Assembly: GCA_012518125.1 (NCBI GenBank)
Contig: JAAYTF010000057.1
Location: 1-50,854 of the forward strand
DNA length: 50,854 bases
Origin: Bacilli bacterium
GTDB taxonomy: Bacteria; Bacillota; Bacilli; Bacillales; Amphibacillaceae
Direction: 5' to 3'
This document shows, piece by piece, positions 1 through 8,706 of this stretch (the first letter of the stretch is position 1; every line of letters begins with the position of its first letter). The position numbers and the translations under genes were made by a program. A model generated the notes under the pieces. That model was not told the DNA's origin. It did not search any database and saw nothing but the letters and a program-made list of their open reading frames with translations.

Positions 1-1
1 C

Positions 2-139
2 GGAGCGGTGTATCAGCACACGTTACGTCATACGGATTTAGCACTAAGAAAGCCAAAAAAAGCGTACAAAAATAGAGTGCTCAAAATATTGGTGCCATTA
101 CGGTACCGAGAAAAGCTTGACACAAACTCTATTAAATGA
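2..139 (+). CDS. C-terminal tail of a CDS truncated by the window edge (…GAVYQHTLRHTDLALRKPKKAYKNRVLKILVPLRYREKLDTNSIK*), unknown product
   Basis: Open frame 2 from the window edge to TGA at 137-139, with protein-like composition. Not in the supplied ORF track. Confidence 0.35.
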   Translation, partial: GAVYQHTLRHTDLALRKPKKAYKNRVLKILVPLRYREKLDTNSIK

Positions 140-279
140 AGGCTGTCGTTAAAACTCCTTCATGGTATAATGAAAATGGCACGGCTAGGAAAACGATCAT
201 AAAAAGAAAGTGGACAACCATTTTTTTTTAGTGTCGTTAATATAATACAAACCATGTTAGAATATTCATATATAAACGA

Positions 280-295
280 TTGTAAACGTTTGCAT
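280..295. promoter_or_regulatory. Candidate CcpA cre site upstream of sigL/rpoN
   Basis: TTGTAAACGTTTGCAT matches the cre consensus WTGNAANCGNWNNCAW at every position. It lies between a TATAAT box (241-246) and the GTG start at 333. Confidence 0.6.
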
Positions 296-332
296 ATTTC
301 GTATGCGCTTTTACGCAAGGGGGGTGATAGAC

Positions 333-1652
333 GTGAGGATCGTCTTGGAACAGAAACAGACGTTGAAGATGGTCATGACGACGGAGTTGCGGCAGGCGAT
401 CGAACTTTTGCAACTGACGAATTACGAACTGAAACAATTCATTGAAAAGGAAGCGCAGGAAAATCCGTTTATCGAATTGATCGAAAAAGATTACGTTGAA
501 CCATATACATTCAGACGGCCAGGTTTGAAAAACGACGACGATGAAGAAGTGAATCCGTTCGATTTTGTCGCAAAAGAGGAACAGACGCTCGATGAACATT
601 TGTTGAAACAAGTGAATTTATTATCGATTCCGGAATGCGAACGGAGCATTTTAACGTTTTTAGTGTTGAATTTGAATGAAAACGGTTATTTGCCGATGTC
701 GAATGCAGAAATCAGCAATATTTTGAATGTTTCCGAAGCCGAAGTCGAACGGGCGCGGCAGACGTTAATGACGTTGGATCCGGTCGGCATCGGTGCGAGG
801 GATGTCCGGGAAAGCCTTCTCGTGCAAGCGAAGGAAAAATATCACGATGACGCCCTGTTGTTGACGGTCATCGAGAACCATTTGGACGATTTGGCGAACC
901 GGAAATGGGATGCGATTGCGGAAACGTTAAAGATCAGACGGAATGAAGTGGCGGACGCATTTGAAAAAGTCCGCACGTTAGATCCGAAACCGGCAATGCA
1001 TTATTCCACGAGAGGGATACACTATTTGGTCCCGGATATCATCGTCGAATGGAATGAAGCGGAAGATGCGTTCGAAGTGACGTTGAACCATCATTACATT
1101 CCGAATGTGCGTTTCAACAAGGAATATGTGCATCAACTCCCATCTTCACACGAATTGAGTTCGTACGTGAATGAACATTTCAAAAAATACAACTGGCTGC
1201 AACAAAGTATCGAACAGCGGAGAAAAACGATCTTGAATATCATGAAGGTCGTGCTTGACAGGCAGCGCAATTTTTTCAAAGAAGGTTTCCGGGCTCTAAA
1301 ACCGCTCACGTTAAAAGATGTCGCCGATGAAATCGGTGTCCATGAGTCGACGGTGAGCCGTGCGACGGCGAATAAAATCATTCAAACGCCGAAAGGGACC
1401 TTTGAGCTGAGGATGTTATTTTCAAACACGATCAAAACGGAAGAAGGCCAAGATGCGTCACAGACGAAAGTGAAAGAATTGTTGAAGGAAATCGTCGACA
1501 AAGAAGATAAAACAAAACCGTTGTCCGATCAAAAAATTGCGGACTTGTTGAAAAACAGGCATCAAATCGTCATTTCACGAAGAACGGTGGCGAAGTACCG
1601 CGACGAGCTGAACATTCCGTCTTCGTCGAGGAGAAAATGGCTCACAAGTTGA
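333..1652 (+). CDS. rpoN: RNA polymerase sigma-54 factor (RpoN/SigL)
   Basis: N-terminal TTELRQAIELLQLTNYEL…FIEKEAQENPFIEL region I and C-terminal RpoN box ISRRTVAKYRDELNIPSSSRRK. The GTG start at 333 has a strong SD (AAGGGGGG), so it is preferred over the upstream ATG at 303. Confidence 0.95.
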   Translation: MRIVLEQKQTLKMVMTTELRQAIELLQLTNYELKQFIEKEAQENPFIELIEKDYVEPYTFRRPGLKNDDDEEVNPFDFVAKEEQTLDEHLLKQVNLLSIPECERSILTFLVLNLNENGYLPMSNAEISNILNVSEAEVERARQTLMTLDPVGIGARDVRESLLVQAKEKYHDDALLLTVIENHLDDLANRKWDAIAETLKIRRNEVADAFEKVRTLDPKPAMHYSTRGIHYLVPDIIVEWNEAEDAFEVTLNHHYIPNVRFNKEYVHQLPSSHELSSYVNEHFKKYNWLQQSIEQRRKTILNIMKVVLDRQRNFFKEGFRALKPLTLKDVADEIGVHESTVSRATANKIIQTPKGTFELRMLFSNTIKTEEGQDASQTKVKELLKEIVDKEDKTKPLSDQKIADLLKNRHQIVISRRTVAKYRDELNIPSSSRRKWLTS

Positions 1653-1711
1653 ATAAAATGAATAAAAGCTTGGGTAAAACGAATGAACCGCTTTTCCCAA
1701 GCTTTCTTCGT

Positions 1712-2896
1712 TCAATCCCCCGCCATGAGGACGCCGACAGGTTTCAGTTCATGGAGCACGCGTATCGTCCCTTCATGCGCTTTGAGCACTTCTTTCAATT
1801 TGCGATACACGAAAGGACTTTCATCGGTACCGCCGCCGCGCAATTCCACGCCGTAACGTTTCACCGCTTTCATCATTTGCTCGCGGGAAATGACGCCGCC
1901 CGTCCGTTTTCCCGTGCGCCAATTCAGTTTGCCCGCCGCTTTTGTACGGCTCATGATCCGTCCGGCGCCGTGCACCGTGCTGTAAAATGCATTGCGGCTC
2001 TTTTCGCTGTCGACGCCTTCCAAAATGACCGATATATCGGCCATGCTGCCGCCGACAAATCCGAGCTGACCCGGTGCGGCAGGTGTGGCGCCTTTGCGCA
2101 CGACGATGTATTCTTTTCCGAAATGCGTTTCTTTCCATGCGTAATTATGATGGTTGTGGACTTCGAACGTCGCTTCTGCCCCGAGGACGTCAAGCACCAA
2201 GTCGATGACGTAGTCCCTTCCTGCATAAGCGTAGCGTCCGGCGAGCTTCATCGCCCGGTAATACATATCGCCCAATTCACTGTCGATATCGAGCAACGTT
2301 GGCGGCTGTTCCATCGGTTCTTGGATGTTTCCGGCCAAAAAGTCGCGGCCTTTTGCCAAGTTCAAAAAGCCGGTCGCCGTTTTATGGCCGAAGCCGCGGC
2401 TGCCGAAATGGTTGCCGACCCAAACTTCTTCGGTTTTTTTATCGATCAATATGTCGACATAATGGTTTCCGGAACCTGTCGTTCCCAATTGCGAGCGGGC
2501 CAACGCCTTTAATTCATCGTGCACTTTTTTGCCGATTCGTTTGAACACTTCCCAATCGTCATCGTCAAACAATTCGTGATCGACAGGGTTCGGATTGGTT
2601 CGCGAAATGCCAAAAAGAATCTTTCGTTTCAGCTCGTCCATGATCTTCGGCAAGTCGTCTTTGATATCTTCATAATGAAGATTCGTCTTCACCGCTTTAT
2701 TCCCGCATGCGATATCGTAGCCGACGCCGGATGGGGAAATTTGCCCGTCGTATACGATGACTCCCCCGACCGGCTGCGAATAGCCGTAGTGCCCGTCGGC
2801 GCAAAGCGCGCCGCCGACGACGTTTCCCGTTTGTAAACAATTTTCGAACTGCCGCAATGTGGCAGCATCATGTTGGCCGAAAATAACTTTATGCAT
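1712..2896 (-). CDS. rtcB: RtcB-family RNA ligase
   Basis: ADGHYGYSQPVGGVIVYDGQISPSGVGYDIACGNK, GTTGSGNHYVDI, VHGAGRIMSRTKA and C-terminal LKPVGVLMAGD are RtcB signatures, with the Cys and His ligands present. Confidence 0.9.
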   Translation of the reverse strand: MHKVIFGQHDAATLRQFENCLQTGNVVGGALCADGHYGYSQPVGGVIVYDGQISPSGVGYDIACGNKAVKTNLHYEDIKDDLPKIMDELKRKILFGISRTNPNPVDHELFDDDDWEVFKRIGKKVHDELKALARSQLGTTGSGNHYVDILIDKKTEEVWVGNHFGSRGFGHKTATGFLNLAKGRDFLAGNIQEPMEQPPTLLDIDSELGDMYYRAMKLAGRYAYAGRDYVIDLVLDVLGAEATFEVHNHHNYAWKETHFGKEYIVVRKGATPAAPGQLGFVGGSMADISVILEGVDSEKSRNAFYSTVHGAGRIMSRTKAAGKLNWRTGKRTGGVISREQMMKAVKRYGVELRGGGTDESPFVYRKLKEVLKAHEGTIRVLHELKPVGVLMAGD

Positions 2897-3041
2897 GTAA
2901 TTTCACCTCTACGTACTAGTATACATGATGAAATGCCCGTACCATAAATGGAAGTCGATTCATATGATGGTACCAAAGAGAAAGGATTTATTTACAGTTT
3001 TTTACATTGATATTTTTTAGCAGAAAGTTTATCATATAATT

Positions 3042-3275
3042 GAAGCTGCAATGTTTGTGATTACGGTTGCGTTTAACCTCTACACAACAATTAGGGAGTT
3101 TTACATCGAGTGCTGGCTGTCAGGCCCCCAAAGAGGGGAAGGCAAAAGGTACTCTGCGAACACCCACTTGGGAGAGCGGGTGGTTAAAACGAACTAATTG
3201 AATCACGGCATTGCGGCTTCACGTGCATCGTTGGTGAAAAAAATCCGCTCTTTAATGGGGCGGATTTTTTCGTTT
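3042..3275 (+). ncRNA. Structured non-coding RNA with intrinsic terminator; family not identified
   Basis: TATAAT box at 3035-3040. Long-range closing stem GAAGCUGCAAUG (3042-3053)/CAUUGCGGCUUC (3209-3220) plus GUGAUU (3057-3062)/AAUCAC (3201-3206). Inner helices CAAUUAG (3088-3094)/CUAAUUG (3194-3200), GAGUGC (3108-3113)/GUACUC (3149-3154) and CCCC (3126-3129)/GGGG (3135-3138). Terminator AAAAUCCGC…GCGGAUUUUUU at about 3240-3270. No convincing ORF. Confidence 0.7.
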
Positions 3276-3373
3276 CTTTTTTTCGCTTTTTGTTGCATGC
3301 TGGCTTGTTGCTTTCGTGTTGCGATATAATGGGATGTACGAATGCATGAGCGATGGATGTGGAGGGCAAAAGG

Positions 3374-4780
3374 ATGGCAAAAGATGGGGCAAAAATGGTG
3401 AAAAACCGCAATACACTCGTAGCCGTGCTGTTATTGGGCGCTTTTGTGGCTGTATTCAATCAAACGATCATGCTGACGGCCACTCCGCATCTGATGGATG
3501 AATTTTCGCTGACGGAAAACAGCGCGCAATGGGTGACGACGATTTTCATGTTAATAAACGGGATCATGATCCCGCTTTCCGCCTTTTTGATGGAATCGTT
3601 CACGTCGCGGAAATTATATATGTTTTCAATAATGACGTTCATTGCCGGGACAATTGTTTGCGCCATTTCCTTCAATTTCCCGATGTTGATGATCGGACGC
3701 ATCATTCAAGCGATTGGCGCTGGTATCATTTTCCCGCTCATGATGACGATTTTCATGCTCGTTTTCCCCGTGGAAAGACGTGGTTTTGCGATGGGGATTT
3801 CGGGGCTCGTCATTTCGTTTGCGCCTGCATTGGCCCCGGCCTTGTCCGGCTGGATGATCGAATTTTTGCCGTGGCGTTCGGTCTTTTACGTCATCATTCC
3901 GATAGCCATCATCGATTTGTTGGCGGCGTATTTTTTTATGCGCAACATCATCGAGTTGACGCATCCGAAAGTGGACGTGCTTTCGATCGTTTTATCCATT
4001 TTCGGATTTGGCGGGCTGTTGTACGGCTTCAGCAGTGCGGGGAATTACGGCTGGACCAACGTTTACGTCTATAGTTCCATCCTCGTCGGCTCGGTTTCAC
4101 TCGTCTGGTTCATCTTGAGACAGTTCAAATTGCGGCAGCCGATTTTGGAATTCCGCGTGTTTCAATATAACGTCTTTTCCATCACGATCGTCATCGGCAT
4201 GATCGCGTTTTCGACGTTGATTGCCACGGAGACGATTTTGCCGATTTACATGCAAGTGATGGCGGGGTTCAATGCGTTGGAAGCCGGGCTTGTCATTTTG
4301 CCGGGCGCTTTGCTATCCGGTTTCCTATCACCGCTTGTCGGGAAAATATTTGACGCAATCGGAGCGCGTTGGCTGCTCATCATCGGATTGTTCGTCATGA
4401 CAGCGACGACGTTGTTTTTTACAAATTTGACCGCGGAAACCTCGCTCCTCTTTTTAATAGTCGCTTTTGCCGCAAGGATGGTCGGCCTGTCGATGGTAGC
4501 GATGCCGGCGACGACGGCCGGATTGAACGTGTTGCCAAATCGCCTTATCCCGCACGGGACGGCGATGATGAACACGATGCGCCAAGTCGCCGCATCGATC
4601 GGCACCGGACTTTTCATTACGATCATGACGACGGCGGCCAAAGACGAGAAAGTCCATGGCATCGAAGGATTGATCCACGGGGTGAATGTGTCGTTTTATG
4701 CGATGACAATACTAACGGCTCTGGCCTTCCTGTTATCGTTTTTCGTCGAAAAGAAGCGGAAAAGCGCCGTTTCGACCTAA
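3374..4780 (+). CDS. MFS multidrug efflux transporter, DHA2 (EmrB/LmrB-like), about 14 TM
   Basis: Hydrophobic protein with DHA2-like motifs (FVAVFNQTIMLTATPHLMDEFSLTENSAQWVTTIFML; GLNVLPNRLIPHGTAMMNTMRQVAASIGTGLF). ATG at 3374 is preceded by GTGGAGGG. Confidence 0.85.
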   Translation: MAKDGAKMVKNRNTLVAVLLLGAFVAVFNQTIMLTATPHLMDEFSLTENSAQWVTTIFMLINGIMIPLSAFLMESFTSRKLYMFSIMTFIAGTIVCAISFNFPMLMIGRIIQAIGAGIIFPLMMTIFMLVFPVERRGFAMGISGLVISFAPALAPALSGWMIEFLPWRSVFYVIIPIAIIDLLAAYFFMRNIIELTHPKVDVLSIVLSIFGFGGLLYGFSSAGNYGWTNVYVYSSILVGSVSLVWFILRQFKLRQPILEFRVFQYNVFSITIVIGMIAFSTLIATETILPIYMQVMAGFNALEAGLVILPGALLSGFLSPLVGKIFDAIGARWLLIIGLFVMTATTLFFTNLTAETSLLFLIVAFAARMVGLSMVAMPATTAGLNVLPNRLIPHGTAMMNTMRQVAASIGTGLFITIMTTAAKDEKVHGIEGLIHGVNVSFYAMTILTALAFLLSFFVEKKRKSAVST

Positions 4781-4820
4781 ACGCGGCGGACCGCTAAAAG
4801 CTGCTAATTGTGGAAAATAC

Positions 4821-4848
4821 TTGACATTATGAGTCGTTGACGTATAAT
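4821..4848 (+). promoter_or_regulatory. Sigma-A-type promoter of the T-box leader
   Basis: TTGACA (4821-4826), 16-nt spacer, TATAAT (4843-4848). Confidence 0.75.
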
Positions 4849-4870
4849 CAAAAAATAAATCAATGGAATC

Positions 4871-5170
4871 GTGTAGCGTAAAAGACGATGATGAGGGAAA
4901 GTAGGATTTGGAACTTTTCACAGAGAGCTTCGGCCGGTGAGAAGAAGCAAAAGGGAAAAATCCGAAAATGGCCTCTGAGTCGCGCACTGAACGTGTCCAT
5001 TGGCATCAGTAGGCTGCGACGGTTTCGGCACCCGTTATCCGTGCCAAAGTATACAAAATGTCCATTAGACATTTTGCGTACTTAGCGAGGCTGTTTGTGC
5101 GAGCAAATGGCGAAGTAAGGTGGTAACACGTCGGTTCAAACCACGTCCTTATACGGGACGTGGTTTTTTT
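4871..5170 (+). promoter_or_regulatory. T-box leader; specifier AUG (methionine)
   Basis: Stem I with loop-E AGUA (4900-4903) opposite GAAA (4964-4967), followed by AUG (4968-4970). Antiterminator core AAGUAAGGUGGUAACACG with UGGU at 5121-5124. Terminator AACCACGUCC…GGGACGUGGUUUUUUU (5139-5170). Confidence 0.88.
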
Positions 5171-5194
5171 CATCCAAGATGGGGGGCATGTTCG

Positions 5195-6040
5195 ATGAAT
5201 AAGCTGTTGGTGTTTCAAACGGATTTCGGCCTGGTGGATGGCGCGGTCAGCGCAATGTACGGGGTGGCGCTCTCCGTTGACAAAGATTTAAAAGTGTATG
5301 ATTTGACGCATGAAATTCCACAATACAACATTTGGGAAGGCTCTTACCGTTTGTATCAAACGATATCTTATTGGCCGGAAGGGACAGTGTTTGTTTCCGT
5401 CATCGACCCGGGCGTCGGAACGGACCGGTTGAGCGTCGTTGCAAAAACGAAAACGAACCATTATATCGTCACGCCGAATAACGGGACGTTGACGCACGTC
5501 GAAGCGAACTTCGGTATCGAAGCATTGCGGGAAATCGATGAAACGGTCCATCGTCTGCCGAATTCAGGTGAATCTTACACATTTCATGGCAGGGACATTT
5601 ACGCTTACACGGGCGCGAAATTGGCTGCAGGAAAAATCACGTATGAAGAAGTGGGAAGGGAATTGTCGCACGATGATATCGTGAAAATCGTCCATCCTGC
5701 TGCACGGTTGAGCGGCGATCGTGTCATTGGCAACATCGATATTTTGGATGTCCGGTTCGGGAATTTATGGACGAATATCGGACGTGAATTGTTCTTGCAA
5801 TTGGATGTGGCTTACGGCGATTTGTTCGAGGTGACGATCGAAAACGATCATCGCGTCGTCTACAAAAATGTCATGACGTACGGCAAGACGTTTGCCGACA
5901 CTCGTCTAGGGGAACCGTTGATTTACGTTAATTCGGTCGATAAACTGGGCATCGCGATCAACCAAGGCTCTTTTGCGGAAGCATACCATATCGGAACGGG
6001 GGTACATTGGAAAATAACGATCCGCAAGCTGAAAAAATAA
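5195..6040 (+). CDS. SAM hydroxide adenosyltransferase/SAM hydrolase-like protein (DUF62, COG1912 family)
   Basis: FQTDFGLVDGAVSAMYGV, YDLTHEIPQYNIWEGSYRL, VFVSVIDPGVGTDR and TPNNGTL are typical of the family. The ATG at 5195 follows GGGGGG. The listed start at 5120 lies inside the T-box. Confidence 0.85.
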   Translation: MNKLLVFQTDFGLVDGAVSAMYGVALSVDKDLKVYDLTHEIPQYNIWEGSYRLYQTISYWPEGTVFVSVIDPGVGTDRLSVVAKTKTNHYIVTPNNGTLTHVEANFGIEALREIDETVHRLPNSGESYTFHGRDIYAYTGAKLAAGKITYEEVGRELSHDDIVKIVHPAARLSGDRVIGNIDILDVRFGNLWTNIGRELFLQLDVAYGDLFEVTIENDHRVVYKNVMTYGKTFADTRLGEPLIYVNSVDKLGIAINQGSFAEAYHIGTGVHWKITIRKLKK

Positions 6041-6090
6041 AAGCGTGCGAAGTGCCATCGGCTGTTTCGATGCGAAATGTTTGCCAGACG

Positions 6091-6097
6091 CATAATA
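6091..6097 (+). promoter_or_regulatory. Candidate SigG-type -10 element (CATAATA) for the ger operon
   Basis: Exact match to CATWMTA about 65 bp upstream of the gerA start. The -35 region is only partly recognisable. Confidence 0.4.
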
Positions 6098-6161
6098 TTT
6101 ACGCTTTCGGATAAAGTAAGCATAGCGTTTTTTAATCAAAGGCAGGTATCAACCAGGGCAA

Positions 6162-7622
6162 ATGGAACCGACAGTCGATTTATCGCACACACGCACACCT
6201 TTAAAAAACGATCGTGAAGCGATTGTCAAACAAATCACATCGATGACGAGCTGTGATGATTTGAAAGTGGAGACGATCGATGATGCGCTGACGTATTTGT
6301 ACGTCAATACGATCGTCGATGAATCGCGGTTGTTCGAAGAGTTGGCGCCGAAGTTCGAACAACTATTAAAACACCACAAACATTGGCGGCGCATCTTGAC
6401 GCGCGGCACGAAGAAACAGTTTCTCGAAGAAGCGCTCACCGATTTGATGCAAGGTAGCGTCATCATCAGCCATAAAAAATGGGATGGTTTTGTCATCGCG
6501 ATCCCTTTGGCTGAATTCAAAAGCCGTTCGGTCGAACAGCCGGTGTTGGAACGCGTCCTTTTCGGCCCGAAAGACAGCTTTACGGAAGATTTAGAGTCGA
6601 ACATTTCGCTCGTGCGGCGAAACAATAAACACGTCAATTTGACGGTCAAATATTTTACCGTCGGTGAACGATCGAAAAATAAAGTCGCCGTCATCTATTA
6701 CAACGATATCGCCAATCCAAAATTCGTCGAAAAAATAGAACGGAGAATCAAAGAAATCCATATCGACCGCGTCATCGGCCAAAAAGATTTGATGGAACTG
6801 ATCATCGGAAAAAACCAGACGGTGTTTCCTTTATATGAACTGGTTGAACAGCCGGCCCGTACGACGCACTTCTTAAATAGTGGGCGCGTGCTCCTCTTGA
6901 TTGACGGCATCCCGTTCGGCGCGATGGTGCCGATGGTTTTCCTCAATTTGTTCGTCGCGTCCGAATATTTCACGCAAGGAAACATCATCGCTTTGTTTAT
7001 CCGCTTCATCCGGGCGATCGCGGCGTTTCTAGCGTTGTATGTTCCTTCGTTTTACGTGGCGCTCATCGGTTTGAACACGACCGTGCTGCCGACGGAGCTC
7101 GGCATCTTGATCGCCAGCGACAGGGCGTCGATTCCGTATCCGGTTTTCGTGGAAATCATCGTCCTTTTTTTCGTCTTAGACATATTTTTGGAATCGACTT
7201 CTTATGTCCCGGGAAATATCGGTTCCGCATTGAACATCGTCGGCAGCTTGGTGATCGGCCAAGCGGCGGCGCAAGTCAATCTGGTCAGCGATATGAGCAT
7301 CATCATCATCGCGGTGACGGCAATCGGAACGTATTTGACGTTGTATCAACTTTCGTATGCGCTCAGGTTATGGAAATATCCGATGGTTTTTGCGGCGGCG
7401 TTTTTAGGGTTTTACGGCATCGTCTGCATAAGCGTCATCATGTTTGCGCACTTGTGCAGTTTGAAATCGTTCGGCGTGCCGTACATGAGTCCGCTCGCAC
7501 CTCTCAGGCTCGGCGATTTGTTCAGGGACTTTTTGAAGCATCGCGACATCAGTGAGGAAATCTATCGGAAGAAATATTTCAGACCATTGGATGAACGTAG
7601 GCAAGCAGGCGATGAAAATTAA
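6162..7622 (+). CDS. Spore germination protein, GerA family A subunit
   Basis: GerA-family motifs (VVDESRLFEELAPKFEQL; EQPVLERVLFGPKDSFTEDLESNISLVRR; FLESTSYVPGNIGSALNIVGSLVIGQAAAQVNLVS). Confidence 0.93.
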   Translation: MEPTVDLSHTRTPLKNDREAIVKQITSMTSCDDLKVETIDDALTYLYVNTIVDESRLFEELAPKFEQLLKHHKHWRRILTRGTKKQFLEEALTDLMQGSVIISHKKWDGFVIAIPLAEFKSRSVEQPVLERVLFGPKDSFTEDLESNISLVRRNNKHVNLTVKYFTVGERSKNKVAVIYYNDIANPKFVEKIERRIKEIHIDRVIGQKDLMELIIGKNQTVFPLYELVEQPARTTHFLNSGRVLLLIDGIPFGAMVPMVFLNLFVASEYFTQGNIIALFIRFIRAIAAFLALYVPSFYVALIGLNTTVLPTELGILIASDRASIPYPVFVEIIVLFFVLDIFLESTSYVPGNIGSALNIVGSLVIGQAAAQVNLVSDMSIIIIAVTAIGTYLTLYQLSYALRLWKYPMVFAAAFLGFYGIVCISVIMFAHLCSLKSFGVPYMSPLAPLRLGDLFRDFLKHRDISEEIYRKKYFRPLDERRQAGDEN

Positions 7623-8706
7623 CAATCGGGAAATGATGACAAATCGACAGTTTTTATTTATCGTTTTGTTCACCAATATTTGCGTGACGCCATTTGTCGC
7701 GCCTTCGCTCTTTTTTGCGCATATCGGGCACGGCTCTTATCTTCCGCTCGTCGGAATCTTCTTGTTTACAATCGGTGCAACGTATGTCGCAATTAAGATT
7801 TGTGAGCATTTTAAAGAGGAAAACATCGTCGAATGGAGCCGGTCGCTCTTCGGCAAGTGGTTTGGGACATTGTACGGTTTCGCGGTCATCGTCATCTTTT
7901 ATCTTTGGGGCTATCTCATGATGTATGTCTTTATCGAACTGATCATTTACACGCAGTTGCCGCAAACGTCGCGCATGCTTTTGATTTTTTTCATCCTTGC
8001 CGTGACAGTATACATGCTGCGCCAAGGATTGAGCACGTTCAGCCGCTTTGTCGAGCTGTTTGCCCCTTTGACGCTGCTAATCCTCGTTTTGATCAATGTT
8101 CCTCAGTTTAAAAATGTTTCGTTCCAGCATTTTTTGCCGTTTGAAACATTGCCCGAATACGGCATGGGATATTTCCATTATCAAATCGTTTCGCAATTGT
8201 TCATGTTTCGCGCCGTTTTTATCATATACTTTTTTTACCCATTCATCGAAAAACGGGGGAAGTTGTTCCGTTTTGCAATTCTTGCGACGACGATCAGCGT
8301 GTTGCAAGTTTTCTTGTCGATCATTTTGCCGCTCGGCATTTTCGGAAAAGACTTCGTCAAACGATTGTCTTTTCCATATCAAGAGTCGCTCGAGACGGTG
8401 TCGATCACGATGTTGCCGCTCGACCGCATTTCCATTTTGACGTCAATCATTTGGCAATTGATTATCCTTTACGTCTTGTACGTATCGTTTTTTGCAACCA
8501 TAAGCGGAATCCGATCGATTTTCCGGTTTGAAAGTGAGCGTTGGCTTACGTACAGTCTTCTTACACTTACATTCTTCCTTGCCTTATACCCGTTTTCAAA
8601 AGATTTCATCATCAAAATGATCGTCTATTGGTCGTTTGCCGGGATATTCGTTTTCGGCATCGTGCCGTTTTTCGTGTGGCTTTATGTAAGATCGAAAAAA
8701 GGTTGA
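7611..8706 (+). CDS. Spore germination protein, GerB family (GerAB-like permease); start approximate
   Basis: Polytopic protein following gerA with overlapping stop/start; GerAB-like N-terminus MKINNREMMTNRQFLFIVLFTNI. Frame ends at 8706. Confidence 0.9.

Noticed and set aside
207-232. GTGGACA near 210 as a second IS end matching that at 50157
   Set aside because: Only a short direct-orientation match (AAGTGGACA); a partner IR should be in inverted orientation.
1637-2512. 291-aa plus-strand ORF opposite rtcB
   Set aside because: Shadow ORF antisense to a well-supported gene; composition (His/Phe/Arg-rich) is typical of the complementary strand.
3042-3275. Calling the ncRNA 6S RNA, or a known riboswitch, outright
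   Set aside because: Length and closing stem are suggestive, but I could not match a diagnostic core; left unassigned pending cmscan.
3184-3459. 91-aa minus-strand ORF across the ncRNA terminator and MFS start
   Set aside because: Overlaps terminator and promoter sequence, with no SD or recognisable domain.
4733-5218. Small ORFs overlapping 4.7-5.2 kb on both strands
   Set aside because: They fall inside the T-box leader and are explained by RNA structure.
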